A DNA stretch of 34,812 nucleotides from a bacterium (GCA_027310405.1 DAIDAX010000004.1:1-34812); one strand, 5' to 3'. Counted from the stretch's first letter, positions 24,685 to 34,449 are shown. The notes: a model not told the origin generated them from the sequence alone. Numbers and translations: made by a program.

Positions 24685-26451
24685 TCAAACATCAAACACG
24701 AAAGCTTCAATCGTTCCTTTCATCGGATTGAGTTGAAATGCATCTGTGTAATGATGTCTATTGGACTTGGAAAATTCTTTGAGTACTGAATCTTCAGAAT
24801 CTACAGATTCGAAAGAGACTTCTCTTTTGTTTAGCCCGAAATCATGTAAGTAACTACAAAATTCTACAGATCTTCCGTATTCTGGATTCGCAAAAAAAAT
24901 TACACGCTTAGCTCCGGATTTTCTTGTAAATTTTAAAATACTCTTGTAAACAAATTCTTTCATCTTGTCCTGACCAAGCGCGGCATAAGCCAATGCACCC
25001 AGTTCTACTGTGTCAACAAAAATCGTAGGCTTTCCCTCTGAAATTCCAGCGTACGCAAAAGCACACGCGACAGGTTCTTGCAAACCTTCTGTGAAGAATT
25101 GTATGAGACTCGTCTTCGGATCCATCATTATTAATTGAATTTCTCCGTACTCGTTGTCGGGAAAGAAAAGGCAACACCAAATGTTTTCGCTGTCATACAA
25201 ATCGTTTGGAATTTTTCTTTTCCAAACTTTTGCCACAACTTTTGCACCTCTAAATGATAATGTTCCGCCATAATCCAAAACCTTCACCAACATTTCGATG
25301 TCGCTGAGAAGTTCAATTGCGGATTGTGGAATTTTTCTATTCGAGAAATTTTTCAACATCGCAAGTTTGATTTCTTTCAGAACTCTTTTTGCAGAGTCTT
25401 TGTCACCTGTCAAACTTTTTTGATAATCGTCTGCTATCTTCTTGTAAAGTGAAGATGGAGCAATATTTGGTATGCTGATTCTAGGTAGAGTTCCATTCTT
25501 TTTACTCCCAATAAGTTTCAGAACTATTGATGTAAGACTCTCTGTCCAATTATCAGAATAATGCCCTTCACTTCTTTTTTGAGCGATTGTTACACCACTA
25601 GCAACAAAAAAATCTGTGTCTATGCCTATTTTTTTCAGTTCCTCTATCACAGCTGTTGTTGCAGGGTTATTTACAAACCATTTTCGAATAGATCCAAATT
25701 CTTTATTTTTCTGGAAAAGGAAGTTGACGTTTGTATCTTTCTCTTTGTCTTCAACAAATCTTATGGCGTCTCTAATCGATGAAATATATTTTGGTGTTTT
25801 GAGTCCGCTAAGATCATTTTGCACTGTTTCAGAAACTCCGCTCAATCCGCTTTTTACCAAAATTTCTGCGTATTGTTTTTTGTCGCTATTTATGATGTCT
25901 CTAAGAATTGAGTAAAATTCGACTTTTTTTTCTAGTGAAATTTTTTTGTTGGCAATCTTTGCAGCGTATTCATTAAAGTCATCTATTTTATTCCAATTTA
26001 CGAAAAGAATTGAAAGTATATTTCGCTTAAGTTTTACATTACCATTTCCATTCAAGCTCGCTGCAAAATCCAAAAGTTTTCTAACTTGTCCATTGTTCAT
26101 CCATGCAACATACCGTTCAACATTGTTTTTGTCAAGAGAATCTTCTACACAATATTGAACACTTGTAATAATTTGATCAGCTATGTCATCAGTATATTTC
26201 AAAAAAATATTTTTCACTGAATCAAGTATAAATATTTTTGCGGCTGTTTGTACGTCCTCGGTACTATGGGTTCTTTGAGCAATCCATTGTAAACTTTCCA
26301 AAATAGCATTTGAAAGATTTTTGTGAGCTTCATCTGTTGTAGAATAATTTCCAATAACTTCTTCAAGAGTGCCACGTAGCTGTTGGTCCTTCGTGAAGGA
26401 AATTATTTTTTTTGTGTACTCTGAGAAATTATTCAAGTCGTCTTCTGTCAT
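24685..26451 (-). CDS. Large protein of unknown function: helical N-terminal region plus GNAT-like C-terminal region
   Basis: 588-aa intact ORF; C-terminal VACAFAYAGISEGKPTIFVDTVELGALAYAALGQDKMKEFVYKSILKFTRKSGAKRVIFFANPEY is GNAT-like. Confidence 0.7.
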   Translation of the reverse strand: MTEDDLNNFSEYTKKIISFTKDQQLRGTLEEVIGNYSTTDEAHKNLSNAILESLQWIAQRTHSTEDVQTAAKIFILDSVKNIFLKYTDDIADQIITSVQYCVEDSLDKNNVERYVAWMNNGQVRKLLDFAASLNGNGNVKLKRNILSILFVNWNKIDDFNEYAAKIANKKISLEKKVEFYSILRDIINSDKKQYAEILVKSGLSGVSETVQNDLSGLKTPKYISSIRDAIRFVEDKEKDTNVNFLFQKNKEFGSIRKWFVNNPATTAVIEELKKIGIDTDFFVASGVTIAQKRSEGHYSDNWTESLTSIVLKLIGSKKNGTLPRISIPNIAPSSLYKKIADDYQKSLTGDKDSAKRVLKEIKLAMLKNFSNRKIPQSAIELLSDIEMLVKVLDYGGTLSFRGAKVVAKVWKRKIPNDLYDSENIWCCLFFPDNEYGEIQLIMMDPKTSLIQFFTEGLQEPVACAFAYAGISEGKPTIFVDTVELGALAYAALGQDKMKEFVYKSILKFTRKSGAKRVIFFANPEYGRSVEFCSYLHDFGLNKREVSFESVDSEDSVLKEFSKSNRHHYTDAFQLNPMKGTIEAFVFDV

Positions 26452-26547
26452 TTCAAATCTTCTACTGTCGCGACACCGCTATAAATTATTTGTACAAACT
26501 TTCATTTATTGTTATCATTTTCAAAAATTTTTTTTCCAAAAATATTT

Positions 26548-26961
26548 TTAGATTCTAAATTCTTCCCAATGAACTTTTTTTCTTTCGATTAGCTCTCTGA
26601 TTTTTTGTTGAACCTTTGATAATTTACTTTCACCAGATTTTACTTCAAGAAAAATTATTTGCTCCGGATCTCTTTTTTCAGAAAGTTTATCAAAAACAAC
26701 TAAGTCAATTGGATCGCCCAGCCAACGCACATCATGTGGATCATAATTAAATTTTTCCAAGAATGGAATTAATTTTTCTAAAGTTTTTCCAGAAAGAGTT
26801 CGTGCACTTCTATTAATTGCATCTTCACGAATTTTTTTCTCGTATTCATCTATCCAATTCTTAATTTTGTGTTCAAATCTAAATCTCCACTGCATATTTT
26901 TTACAAAAAGATAGGCAGCAACAATTGCGAGGATAACGATTGTCAGTTCCAAAATTACCAT
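26548..26961 (-). CDS. Membrane-anchored Holliday-junction-resolvase-related endonuclease (COG4741-like)
   Basis: N-terminal TM; PD-(D/E)xK signature GDPIDLVVFD...IIFLEVKSG. Confidence 0.82.
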   Translation of the reverse strand: MVILELTIVILAIVAAYLFVKNMQWRFRFEHKIKNWIDEYEKKIREDAINRSARTLSGKTLEKLIPFLEKFNYDPHDVRWLGDPIDLVVFDKLSEKRDPEQIIFLEVKSGESKLSKVQQKIRELIERKKVHWEEFRI

Positions 26962-27612
26962 TCATTCACCGATAACTATGCGTGCATCGACTGCCACCGC
27001 ACCTTTTTGCAAAACGATTAACGGGTTGATATCCAGTTCAGTTATTTTTGTATTGTCTTCCAATAATTTTGAAACACGTAAAAGAATTTCTTCGACGGCT
27101 TCTTTATCGACTTTCTTCCCTCTGAAACCTGAGAATATTTTATATGCTTTTATTTCTGAAATCATCTCGCCTGCATCGATTTTGTTAATTGGAACAATCC
27201 TAAGTGAAACGTCTTCGATAAGCTCAACAAAAATTCCGCCAAGTCCGAAAAGTATGGTCTGTCCAAAAGTAGGATCAAGTTTTCCGCCAACAATAACTTC
27301 AACACCATTAACAAATCTCTGAACCATGATACCATCTATTCTTGCGCCGCGGACTTTTTGTTTTATATTGCTTATTATTTTTGCAAAAGCTTTCTGTAGC
27401 TCATCGTCATTTTGAATTCCAAGAATAACTCCTCCAATATCAGTCTTGTGCACAACTTGTTTAGACACGACTTTCAGTGTGACTGGATATCCGATATTGT
27501 TTGCAGCTATGACAGCCGCATCGGAATTTTTTGCGAGATACGATTTTACGAAAGGAATTTTGTATTTCTCCAAAAATTTTTGCGACTGAGAAATATCTAA
27601 GACTCTTTCCAT
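26962..27612 (-). CDS. ADP-forming acetate/acyl-CoA ligase, beta subunit (ATP-grasp)
   Basis: GYPVTLKVVSKQVVHKTDIGGVILG, DPTFGQTILFGLGGIFVELIEDVSLRIVPI, ITELDINPLIV. Confidence 0.92.
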   Translation of the reverse strand: MERVLDISQSQKFLEKYKIPFVKSYLAKNSDAAVIAANNIGYPVTLKVVSKQVVHKTDIGGVILGIQNDDELQKAFAKIISNIKQKVRGARIDGIMVQRFVNGVEVIVGGKLDPTFGQTILFGLGGIFVELIEDVSLRIVPINKIDAGEMISEIKAYKIFSGFRGKKVDKEAVEEILLRVSKLLEDNTKITELDINPLIVLQKGAVAVDARIVIGE

Positions 27613-27650
27613 AACAATAATTTATCTCCTTAGAAAATTAACTTTGCTCT

Positions 27651-28310
27651 ATGGTTCTTGGGTTTTTGTATAGCTTACCTGCTTACTTAATTAGCATTGG
27701 TTTGCAGATGATTTCCACATCTGGCTATGTTGGTGTTCTGTTCCTTATGACACTCGAGTCCGCGCTTCTTCCAGTACCGAGTGAGGTCGTCCTTCCTTTT
27801 GCTGGTTACCTTGTGTCATTGGGACAATTTAATTTTTGGCTCGTCGTCCTTTTTTCCACAATCGGAAATCTTATCGGCTCGATAATTATTTACTATCTTG
27901 GAATTTACGTCGGGCGTGCTGCAATTCTAAAATACGGAAAGTATATTTTGTTGAGCAAGAATCATCTCAAACTTGCTGAGGAATGGTTCAAGAAACATGG
28001 AGAAAAAACTGTTTTCATCTGTCGAATGCTTCCGATAATCAGAACAGTAATTGGATTTCCAGCTGGACTTGCGAAAATGGATTTCAAAAAATTTTCAATA
28101 TACACTTTCTTCGGATCAATCCCGTGGAATATTTTTCTTGTCTACGTTGGTGTGTGGCTCGGGAATAATTGGTCGTCGTTAGAAAACTACAGTAAGTGGA
28201 TTAATTTGTTGGCTGCTGTAGCTGTAGTTCTGTTTGTTGTTTGGTTTATTCTTAGCAAGAGAAGAGAAAGGAATGAAGCGTGCAAAGGAAGAATACAAAA
28301 AACTAACTGA
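27651..28310 (+). CDS. DedA/VTT-domain membrane protein
   Basis: LESALLPVPSEVVLPFAGYLV, TIGNLIGSIIIYYLGIYVGR, FICRMLPIIRTVIGFPAGLAKM. Confidence 0.9.
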   Translation: MVLGFLYSLPAYLISIGLQMISTSGYVGVLFLMTLESALLPVPSEVVLPFAGYLVSLGQFNFWLVVLFSTIGNLIGSIIIYYLGIYVGRAAILKYGKYILLSKNHLKLAEEWFKKHGEKTVFICRMLPIIRTVIGFPAGLAKMDFKKFSIYTFFGSIPWNIFLVYVGVWLGNNWSSLENYSKWINLLAAVAVVLFVVWFILSKRRERNEACKGRIQKTN

Positions 28311-28370
28311 TAAGGTTTCAGAAAGAATCAAAAAACGATTAAGAGTTGAGAGATAAATCACTAAAAAAGT

Positions 28371-28507
28371 AGCCCCGCCCAGATTCGAACTGGGGTTACC
28401 GGGTATCTTCTCGTCATTTCGAGTTCTGCGCTTTAGATCACTGATCCAAAGCCCGATGTATCCAATGGAGTTATTAACTCCATCCTTGGCCTCTAGACGA
28501 CGGGGCT
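28371..28507 (-). tRNA. tRNA-Gln(UUG) with two introns (about 24 nt near 25/26 and 41 nt at 37/38)
   Basis: AGCCCCG/CGGGGCT acceptor, A73, GTCTAGAGGCCAAGGAT D-arm, CTTTGGA loop, CCCAG-TTCGAAT-CTGGG T-arm. Removing GGAGTTAATAACTCCATTGGATAC and the 41-nt ATCAGTG...GAAGAT leaves a complete 72-nt tRNA. Confidence 0.9.
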
Positions 28508-28564
28508 CTCAGTAAAACTAATTTTGTTATGAAGTTATAAAATCTTCTGGTTTAAGTATATTGT

Positions 28565-29149
28565 ATGTCGCAACAAAATCGTCCGATTCTTACTCTTGTT
28601 CTAATTGCTATTATGACTGGAATTTTTTTCATCGAACCCTTTCTTCCACTGCAAGATCTCGCGTTGATTCCAGCAACAGTAGAACAAACGCCGTGGACAA
28701 TGTTGACTTCTGTATTTCTTCACTGGAACCTGCAGCACATTTTCCCCAACATGCTCGCACTTTTCTTCTTTGGAATTGCTCTCGAGTCAAGAATAGGTTG
28801 GAAGAATTTCTTGCTTATTTTTCTCGTCTCTGGAATATTCGGATCAGTTGGTTTCATTTTGACTGCACCTAATCCAACGACTGCGGCACTCGGAGCTTCT
28901 GGAGCAGTATACGGAATTATCGGAACGTTGTTGATCATCGCGCCGTTTGCAATGGTGTGGGCAGGATTCATCCCTCTGCCGATGTTCATCGCCGGAATAC
29001 TTTACGGAGCCACGGAAATCCTCGGACTGTTCGGACCGCAGACCGACATTGCACGTGGCGCACACGTCGGCGGACTCTTTTTCGGAATTGCTTACGGATT
29101 CTACCTGCGTTGGAAATTTTCTCGAGAGAATGTTTTGCTAGTGAAGTAA
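28565..29149 (+). CDS. Rhomboid-family intramembrane serine protease
   Basis: HWNLQHIFPNMLALFFFG, GASGAVYGIIG, GAHVGGLFFGIAYG. Confidence 0.93.
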   Translation: MSQQNRPILTLVLIAIMTGIFFIEPFLPLQDLALIPATVEQTPWTMLTSVFLHWNLQHIFPNMLALFFFGIALESRIGWKNFLLIFLVSGIFGSVGFILTAPNPTTAALGASGAVYGIIGTLLIIAPFAMVWAGFIPLPMFIAGILYGATEILGLFGPQTDIARGAHVGGLFFGIAYGFYLRWKFSRENVLLVK

Positions 29150-29192
29150 GAAAAGTATAAAAAGAATTACTCCCAATCTTCAAACTGATAAC

Positions 29193-29630
29193 ATGCCAGT
29201 AGTTGGATTCACATTAAAGAATGTAGAAGCTAACAGGACAAAGGAACAGATAATGACTGGAAACATAAACATAAACTCTTCGAACAAAATCGATAGCGTT
29301 GAAGAAAAAGAAATTTCTGTCTTCAGCAAAGATCCCTTGCTTAATATTTCTTTTGAATTCAAAACAGAATTTGACAAACTTGGCAAAGTCGAGATGCAAG
29401 GCGAAGTTTATTATTTGTCTGATGACAACAAGAAAGTTTTGAAAGACTGGCAGAAAAATAAAAAACTTCCTACAAACGTTGATGTAGAAGTCCAGAATTT
29501 CTTGTTCAGGAAATGTTTGACTCTTGTGAACAGTGTTTCCGAAAATATGGAACTGCCTCCTCCAATAAATTTCCCGATGGTCGTTCCGAAAGAAAAAGAG
29601 GAAGAAGAAAAAAGCAAGTACATTGGATGA
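29193..29630 (+). CDS. Conserved archaeal SecB-like protein ending in YIG
   Basis: NISFEFKTEFDKLGKVEMQGEVYYLSDDNKKVLKDWQKNKKLP...PPPINFPMVVPKEKEEEEKSKYIG*. Confidence 0.6.
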   Translation: MPVVGFTLKNVEANRTKEQIMTGNININSSNKIDSVEEKEISVFSKDPLLNISFEFKTEFDKLGKVEMQGEVYYLSDDNKKVLKDWQKNKKLPTNVDVEVQNFLFRKCLTLVNSVSENMELPPPINFPMVVPKEKEEEEKSKYIG

Positions 29631-29635
29631 ACTAG

Positions 29636-30160
29636 ATGGTTTTCGAGACCTACATACTGTACGCCCAACATCTGATTGTAAACTATTCCTATGCCGCGAT
29701 TTTTCTTGTCAGCGTTGTTTCGAGTGCGACAATTTTTCTTCCAGTTCCTCTTATCGCTCTAGTTTTTTTCGCCGCTGAACTCGGACTCAATCCTTTACTC
29801 GTCGGCGTGCTTTCCGGAGTCGGCTCTGCAATTGGAGAGTTGACTGGATATCTTTTGGGAGCGGGTAGTGAACACGTCATCGAAACTGAAAGTAAGAAAT
29901 TGAAGACAAAAAGTCAGCACAAGACGCTCCAAAAAATGGACAAGCTTTTCCTCAAGTACGGCTTTCCGATAATTTTTATCTGCGGTATCTTACCGTTTCC
30001 GTTCGATTTCATTGGAATAGTCTCGGGCGCGACGAACTACAGCGTGAAAAAATTTATGATTGCCACAATACTGTCAAAAGTTTTGAAGTACGTCCTAATT
30101 GCATACGCTGGAGTTCTCTCGTTGCCGTTTCTACAATTCTTGTACAATGAAGTGGTTTGA
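29636..30160 (+). CDS. VTT/SNARE-associated membrane protein
   Basis: SSATIFLPVPLIALVFFAAELGLNPLLVGVLSGVGSAIGELTGYLLG; ICGILPFPFDFIGIVSG. Confidence 0.85.
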   Translation: MVFETYILYAQHLIVNYSYAAIFLVSVVSSATIFLPVPLIALVFFAAELGLNPLLVGVLSGVGSAIGELTGYLLGAGSEHVIETESKKLKTKSQHKTLQKMDKLFLKYGFPIIFICGILPFPFDFIGIVSGATNYSVKKFMIATILSKVLKYVLIAYAGVLSLPFLQFLYNEVV

Positions 30161-30505
30161 ATGCAGTACAAACAAGTTATTGTTGTTCGCAGAGATTTGG
30201 ATTGGACGAAAGGAAAAATCGCTGCACATTCTGCACATGCTGCAATCTCTGCGATACGACTCGCTGATGAAAAAGTTATAGAAGGTTGGATTTCTTCTGG
30301 TGGAAAAAAAATTGTAGTCCGAGTTGAAAGTTTACAGGAGTTGAAAGACATTTACAAAAAAGCAAAACAAAAAAAATTACCAGTAGCAATGATAAGCGAT
30401 GCTGGAAAAACTCAATTGAAAAAAGGAACTGTGACTGCATTGGGAATTGGACCAGCCGAAGAAAAAACTGTTGACAAAATTACTGGAAAACTAAAACTTC
30501 TGTAG
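30161..30505 (+). CDS. pth2: Peptidyl-tRNA hydrolase, Pth2 type
   Basis: KQVIVVRRDLDWTKGKIAAHSAHAAISA, LPVAMISDAGKTQLKKGTVTALGIGPA. Confidence 0.96.
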   Translation: MQYKQVIVVRRDLDWTKGKIAAHSAHAAISAIRLADEKVIEGWISSGGKKIVVRVESLQELKDIYKKAKQKKLPVAMISDAGKTQLKKGTVTALGIGPAEEKTVDKITGKLKLL

Positions 30506-30506
30506 T

Positions 30507-31142
30507 TCACTGAAAAGCCGGAGTGTAAGAAAAGATTCCATAAGTCAGATTCATTCCGAATATGCACATCATTGCTTTCTCTGTCGCTAGATCGAGTTCC
30601 GAAAGTGTTGTTCCCTGAATCACTACAGAATAATTCACATATTGCACACTCATGTTCGTCGCGACCGGCGTTGTTAATAAGAAAATTTTTCCGTTCGTCA
30701 AGGTTCCTTCTGTATTTGTCGAACTGTTTAGAAAATCACCATTCAGTGCCGGAACGACTGAGCCGCGAATGGGTTCGATGTAGTAGTAGGTTGTCAGTTT
30801 GTATGCAAGTTCTGTCACTTCTAAATTCGCGTAGCTTGGAACGTTGGTGTTTTGATTCACATAAATTGTGATGTTGGTGAGGAAGTAGTTGTGAAATTCG
30901 TCGTATATCGCTTTACAATCGATTGGTGATGTAGGAACATTGACTGCATTTCTCAAATCCGCTCTGAATTTGAAGTCTACCCCTCCAAAATGCCAAGCGT
31001 TTATTGGAAATAACAGATAAATCAAACTAGACCAGAAAGTGTAAATCAAACTCAAAAAAATTATTGTCAAAACTACAAAACCAATCAAATATTGAACTCG
31101 TGTTTTGGACAAAGTAATTTTCATTTTATTTCGACCCCACAT
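30507..31142 (-). CDS. Single-TM extracytoplasmic protein of unknown function
   Basis: N-terminal TM followed by Asn/Thr-rich extracytoplasmic-like region. Confidence 0.6.
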   Translation of the reverse strand: MWGRNKMKITLSKTRVQYLIGFVVLTIIFLSLIYTFWSSLIYLLFPINAWHFGGVDFKFRADLRNAVNVPTSPIDCKAIYDEFHNYFLTNITIYVNQNTNVPSYANLEVTELAYKLTTYYYIEPIRGSVVPALNGDFLNSSTNTEGTLTNGKIFLLTTPVATNMSVQYVNYSVVIQGTTLSELDLATEKAMMCIFGMNLTYGIFSYTPAFQ

Positions 31143-31791
31143 TTATTAGAACATTCAAGAAAGTTTCGTTTCTAAAACCTTGGACGATTTGTTTTTCATT
31201 AATAACTATCGATGGTGTGGTAGTTATGTTGTATGTTGATTCCAAAAGACTGATAATTCCTAAGTCTAAACCTTGATCAACTGCAAAAATCATTATGTGG
31301 GAAGGATTCGATTTCTTTACAGAATCTAGAACCAAACCTTGGGCAACGCATGCATCACAGTTTCTGACATTGTAGAAAAAAAGAATTGTCGTGATGTTTT
31401 GATTACAATTTTCTCTTAAGTTTCTCATCTGCAACCAGAATTGTAAGTTAACAAGCGTGTACTGTGTTTTCAGTTCTGTGATTTGATTTTGTTGAAATTG
31501 ATTCGTCAATTGGAAATTGTTTATCGTGTTTTCTAAATTTCCTGCTTCTTCAGAAAATTGTGTAGAACGCTCCAACGAAACTGTGCACAGGATTGATTGA
31601 TCTTTCAACGAAGATGTGAAAGAATTTTCAAGAGACAAACTAGAAAATTGATTTTGAAGACTGCTTATCTGAGATTGTAACATTGCAACCCTTGTTGAAT
31701 CCAAAACCCATCCAACAGCTAGCCCACTCAAAAAAACTAATGCAGTCAGTATTGCTGCGCCAATTAAAACTTTTTTATTCGCCTTTACCAT
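31126..31791 (-). CDS. Membrane-anchored thioredoxin-fold protein with coiled-coil stalk
   Basis: N-terminal TM, Gln-rich coiled coil, TTILFFYNVRNCDACVAQG (CxxC), later TTTPSIVINEKQIVQGF (Pro preceded by Thr). Confidence 0.78.
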   Translation of the reverse strand: MVKANKKVLIGAAILTALVFLSGLAVGWVLDSTRVAMLQSQISSLQNQFSSLSLENSFTSSLKDQSILCTVSLERSTQFSEEAGNLENTINNFQLTNQFQQNQITELKTQYTLVNLQFWLQMRNLRENCNQNITTILFFYNVRNCDACVAQGLVLDSVKKSNPSHIMIFAVDQGLDLGIISLLESTYNITTTPSIVINEKQIVQGFRNETFLNVLINVGSK

Positions 31792-33014
31792 TTTGTTTTT
31801 ACTCCTATTAGTTCTCTGAACATACTAGTTATCCAAACTGCTGCAAGCAACATGCTGTAGAAAATCATCTGTATGAAAAAAATTGGAATTGTTTTCAGCG
31901 TCAGTCTTTCTTTTGACACGACATAGCTTTGGTAAGTTAGCGCAAAGAAGAGGGCGATGTTAAGTCCCCAGAGTATTGTCATAGTATCTATGAATGATAG
32001 TGGTGCATCCAATGTCGAAAATGGTATGTTAAACACTCCACTAATCTGTACGATATTTAACATGTGATAAACTGTAGATGCTACATAAAAAAGTGTAGCG
32101 GCTGTGAAAAAAATTATGAAGCCGATAAAAATCATGTAAATTGGTAATGCGAATAAGCCGAGATTACCATATTTGCTGTTGAAGTAAAGGTGTTTGTACT
32201 TTCTGCTGTTATTCAAGAATCCTTGATACCATCTCACTCTTTGTCTGAAAAATTGTTTGAGTGTTTCTGGAGCGCATGTGTGTGTGTAAGCATTGGACGA
32301 CACTTCAATTTTGTATCCTTTGTCCTGCAAGCGCATTGCAATCTCCATGTCTTCTGTCAGATTGTCCACTTCGAATCCTCCAAGTTTTCTGATTACTGAA
32401 GTTTTGTAAAGAGCAAAAGCGCCTGGTACAACAAAAACCGAATCTAGAAAAGCAAAAATTTTGCGCATCAGTATGTTGTAAAGATATTCTATGAATTGAA
32501 TGAAACCAAGAACAGTTTTCGGTTTGTAAACTTTGACGCTACTTGTTACAGAAGCGACATTCGGATTGTTGAAGTAACCAACAGTTTTTTTCAAAACATT
32601 TTTTTCAGCAAAAGAATCTGCATCCATGCAGACAAAAATTTCTCCTTTTGTTTTTTTCAACGCGAGATTCAGTGCAGTTGCCTTACCTCCGTTTTCTTTG
32701 TGGAATACTCTTACCCCGAATTTTTTAAAACTGTCCATAATTTTTCCAGTATTGTCAGTACTCCCATCGTCAACAGCTATTATATCCAAAAGTTTTTTTG
32801 GATAATTCAAATTCAAAATTGTGCGAATTGTTTTTGCAATTGTTTTCTCTTCGTCCTTTGCAGGAATCGCTATTGTAACACTAGGTAGTTTTTTTGCTGA
32901 AGGATCGATAGCCATTCTTCTTCTATTCGGCCAATAAGACAAAACGTAAACGAAGAAAACGTACAGTACGAGAATTGAACCAACGACTGACATTATCTGC
33001 AAAAATGAAAGCAT
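31785..33014 (-). CDS. Glycosyltransferase family 2 membrane protein
   Basis: SVTIAIPAKDEEKTIAKTIRTIL, VDDGSTDNTG, CMDADSF, QRVRWYQGF, C-terminal TMs. Confidence 0.93.
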   Translation of the reverse strand: MLSFLQIMSVVGSILVLYVFFVYVLSYWPNRRRMAIDPSAKKLPSVTIAIPAKDEEKTIAKTIRTILNLNYPKKLLDIIAVDDGSTDNTGKIMDSFKKFGVRVFHKENGGKATALNLALKKTKGEIFVCMDADSFAEKNVLKKTVGYFNNPNVASVTSSVKVYKPKTVLGFIQFIEYLYNILMRKIFAFLDSVFVVPGAFALYKTSVIRKLGGFEVDNLTEDMEIAMRLQDKGYKIEVSSNAYTHTCAPETLKQFFRQRVRWYQGFLNNSRKYKHLYFNSKYGNLGLFALPIYMIFIGFIIFFTAATLFYVASTVYHMLNIVQISGVFNIPFSTLDAPLSFIDTMTILWGLNIALFFALTYQSYVVSKERLTLKTIPIFFIQMIFYSMLLAAVWITSMFRELIGVKTKW

Positions 33015-33067
33015 TTTTTTTCACTATCCAATTTAAATTTCGGTTTCCTTATTTAAGTTGTAAGAAC

Positions 33068-34438
33068 ATGAAAACTTTTAAAACATTTACATTGTTGTTT
33101 TTTTTCTTACTGATACTTTTTTCTGTGTACATTTACACACTCTCTCTGCAAAACAAAGCATACTGGTGGGATGAAGCAGTCTATCTTGGATTGGCAAAAA
33201 ATGTTTTCACGAATCACACTTACGGAATAAATGTTCCATCGTACAATGAAATATTTCGTCCACCTCTCTTCCCAATTTTACTCTCGACAGTAAGTTCTTT
33301 TGGTGAAAACGTTGAAAGAATTTTTTCTCCAGTTTTCTATTTTCTTTCAGTCATCGTGACTTATTTTTTTGCGAGAAAACTTTTCGGAAAAGACACTGGT
33401 CTTCTCTCTTCAATTTTTCTTGCAACATCTCCGCTTCTGATTTTTTTCTCCTCAAAGATTCTTACTGAAAGTTTGTCTGTGTTCCTCTTCATTTCTTCTA
33501 TGTTTGCTTTTTACAAAAGTTTTGAAAATAGAAAATTCTTAGTTTTGACGGCTGTTCTTACTGCACTAGCTATACTTGCACATTATCAAGAAGCTGTTCT
33601 TTTCGTTATTTATGCAGTCATATTATTTACAAAAACCAAAAAACAAATTTCGAATTTATTTTTTTCAAAAACTTTTTTGTTAGCTATTTTAGTTTTTGTT
33701 GCAACACTTTTTCCATGGCTAATTTTTAGTTTTGAAAGTTACGGTTCAATTTTTGGTGCAGTACAAGATTCATTAAGCCAAATAACTACGAACACTTTTT
33801 TCTATGCTCCTGCAGATTTTTATTTACGAAATATTTCTTTCCTTGGATTGCCAATAATTTTCTTTGTACCTGCTTTGTTTTTCTACAAAAAATTTGGTGA
33901 GAAGGAAAAAGTCATTTTAATTTCCGCAATTGTTATCTTCCTAATTTTTTCATTTGCTATTTCTAGAAAAGAAGAACGGTATCTTCTGCCTTTCAGTCCA
34001 ATATTTTACATTTTTTCAGCAGTCGGATTTTCTAAATTAGAGAAGTTATTAAACAGAAAATATTTCAAATTAGTAGCAATCGCTTTTGCACTTCCAGGAT
34101 TAGTTGTTGGTGTTGCAGCGATTCAATTCAATTATCAAGCTGGACTCCAAATAAAACAGGCAGCAATTTTTCTCGAACAGTTTCCAGACAAATACGTTGT
34201 TGCAGAAAATTATCCAGTGATTAACTATGTCTCTGGGAAAGACGTGTTCCCTTTTCCATCCGACTATTCGGTATTCCAAAACCTAACCAGCACATATAAC
34301 ATACACTACGTTGTCGTTGACAGTGCAGAACTTTACCAGTCTCCTTCGTACGTTAGTAATCTAGTCAACCAATTTCCGACAATCGCTACTTTCGGTTCTT
34401 CGCTGCAGTCTGAAGTTAGAATTCTGAAAATTCAATAA
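33068..34438 (+). CDS. GT39/ArnT-like polytopic glycosyltransferase
   Basis: YWWDEAVYLGLAKN, FRPPLFPILLS, many TMs; start chosen at MKTFKTF. Confidence 0.85.
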   Translation: MKTFKTFTLLFFFLLILFSVYIYTLSLQNKAYWWDEAVYLGLAKNVFTNHTYGINVPSYNEIFRPPLFPILLSTVSSFGENVERIFSPVFYFLSVIVTYFFARKLFGKDTGLLSSIFLATSPLLIFFSSKILTESLSVFLFISSMFAFYKSFENRKFLVLTAVLTALAILAHYQEAVLFVIYAVILFTKTKKQISNLFFSKTFLLAILVFVATLFPWLIFSFESYGSIFGAVQDSLSQITTNTFFYAPADFYLRNISFLGLPIIFFVPALFFYKKFGEKEKVILISAIVIFLIFSFAISRKEERYLLPFSPIFYIFSAVGFSKLEKLLNRKYFKLVAIAFALPGLVVGVAAIQFNYQAGLQIKQAAIFLEQFPDKYVVAENYPVINYVSGKDVFPFPSDYSVFQNLTSTYNIHYVVVDSAELYQSPSYVSNLVNQFPTIATFGSSLQSEVRILKIQ

Positions 34439-34449
34439 TTTGTTGAAAT

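Noticed and set aside
28273-28353. 26-aa plus-strand ORF MKRAKEEYKKLTDKVSERIKKRLRVER overlapping the DedA 3' end
   Set aside because: Plausible composition but too short and unsupported without comparative data.
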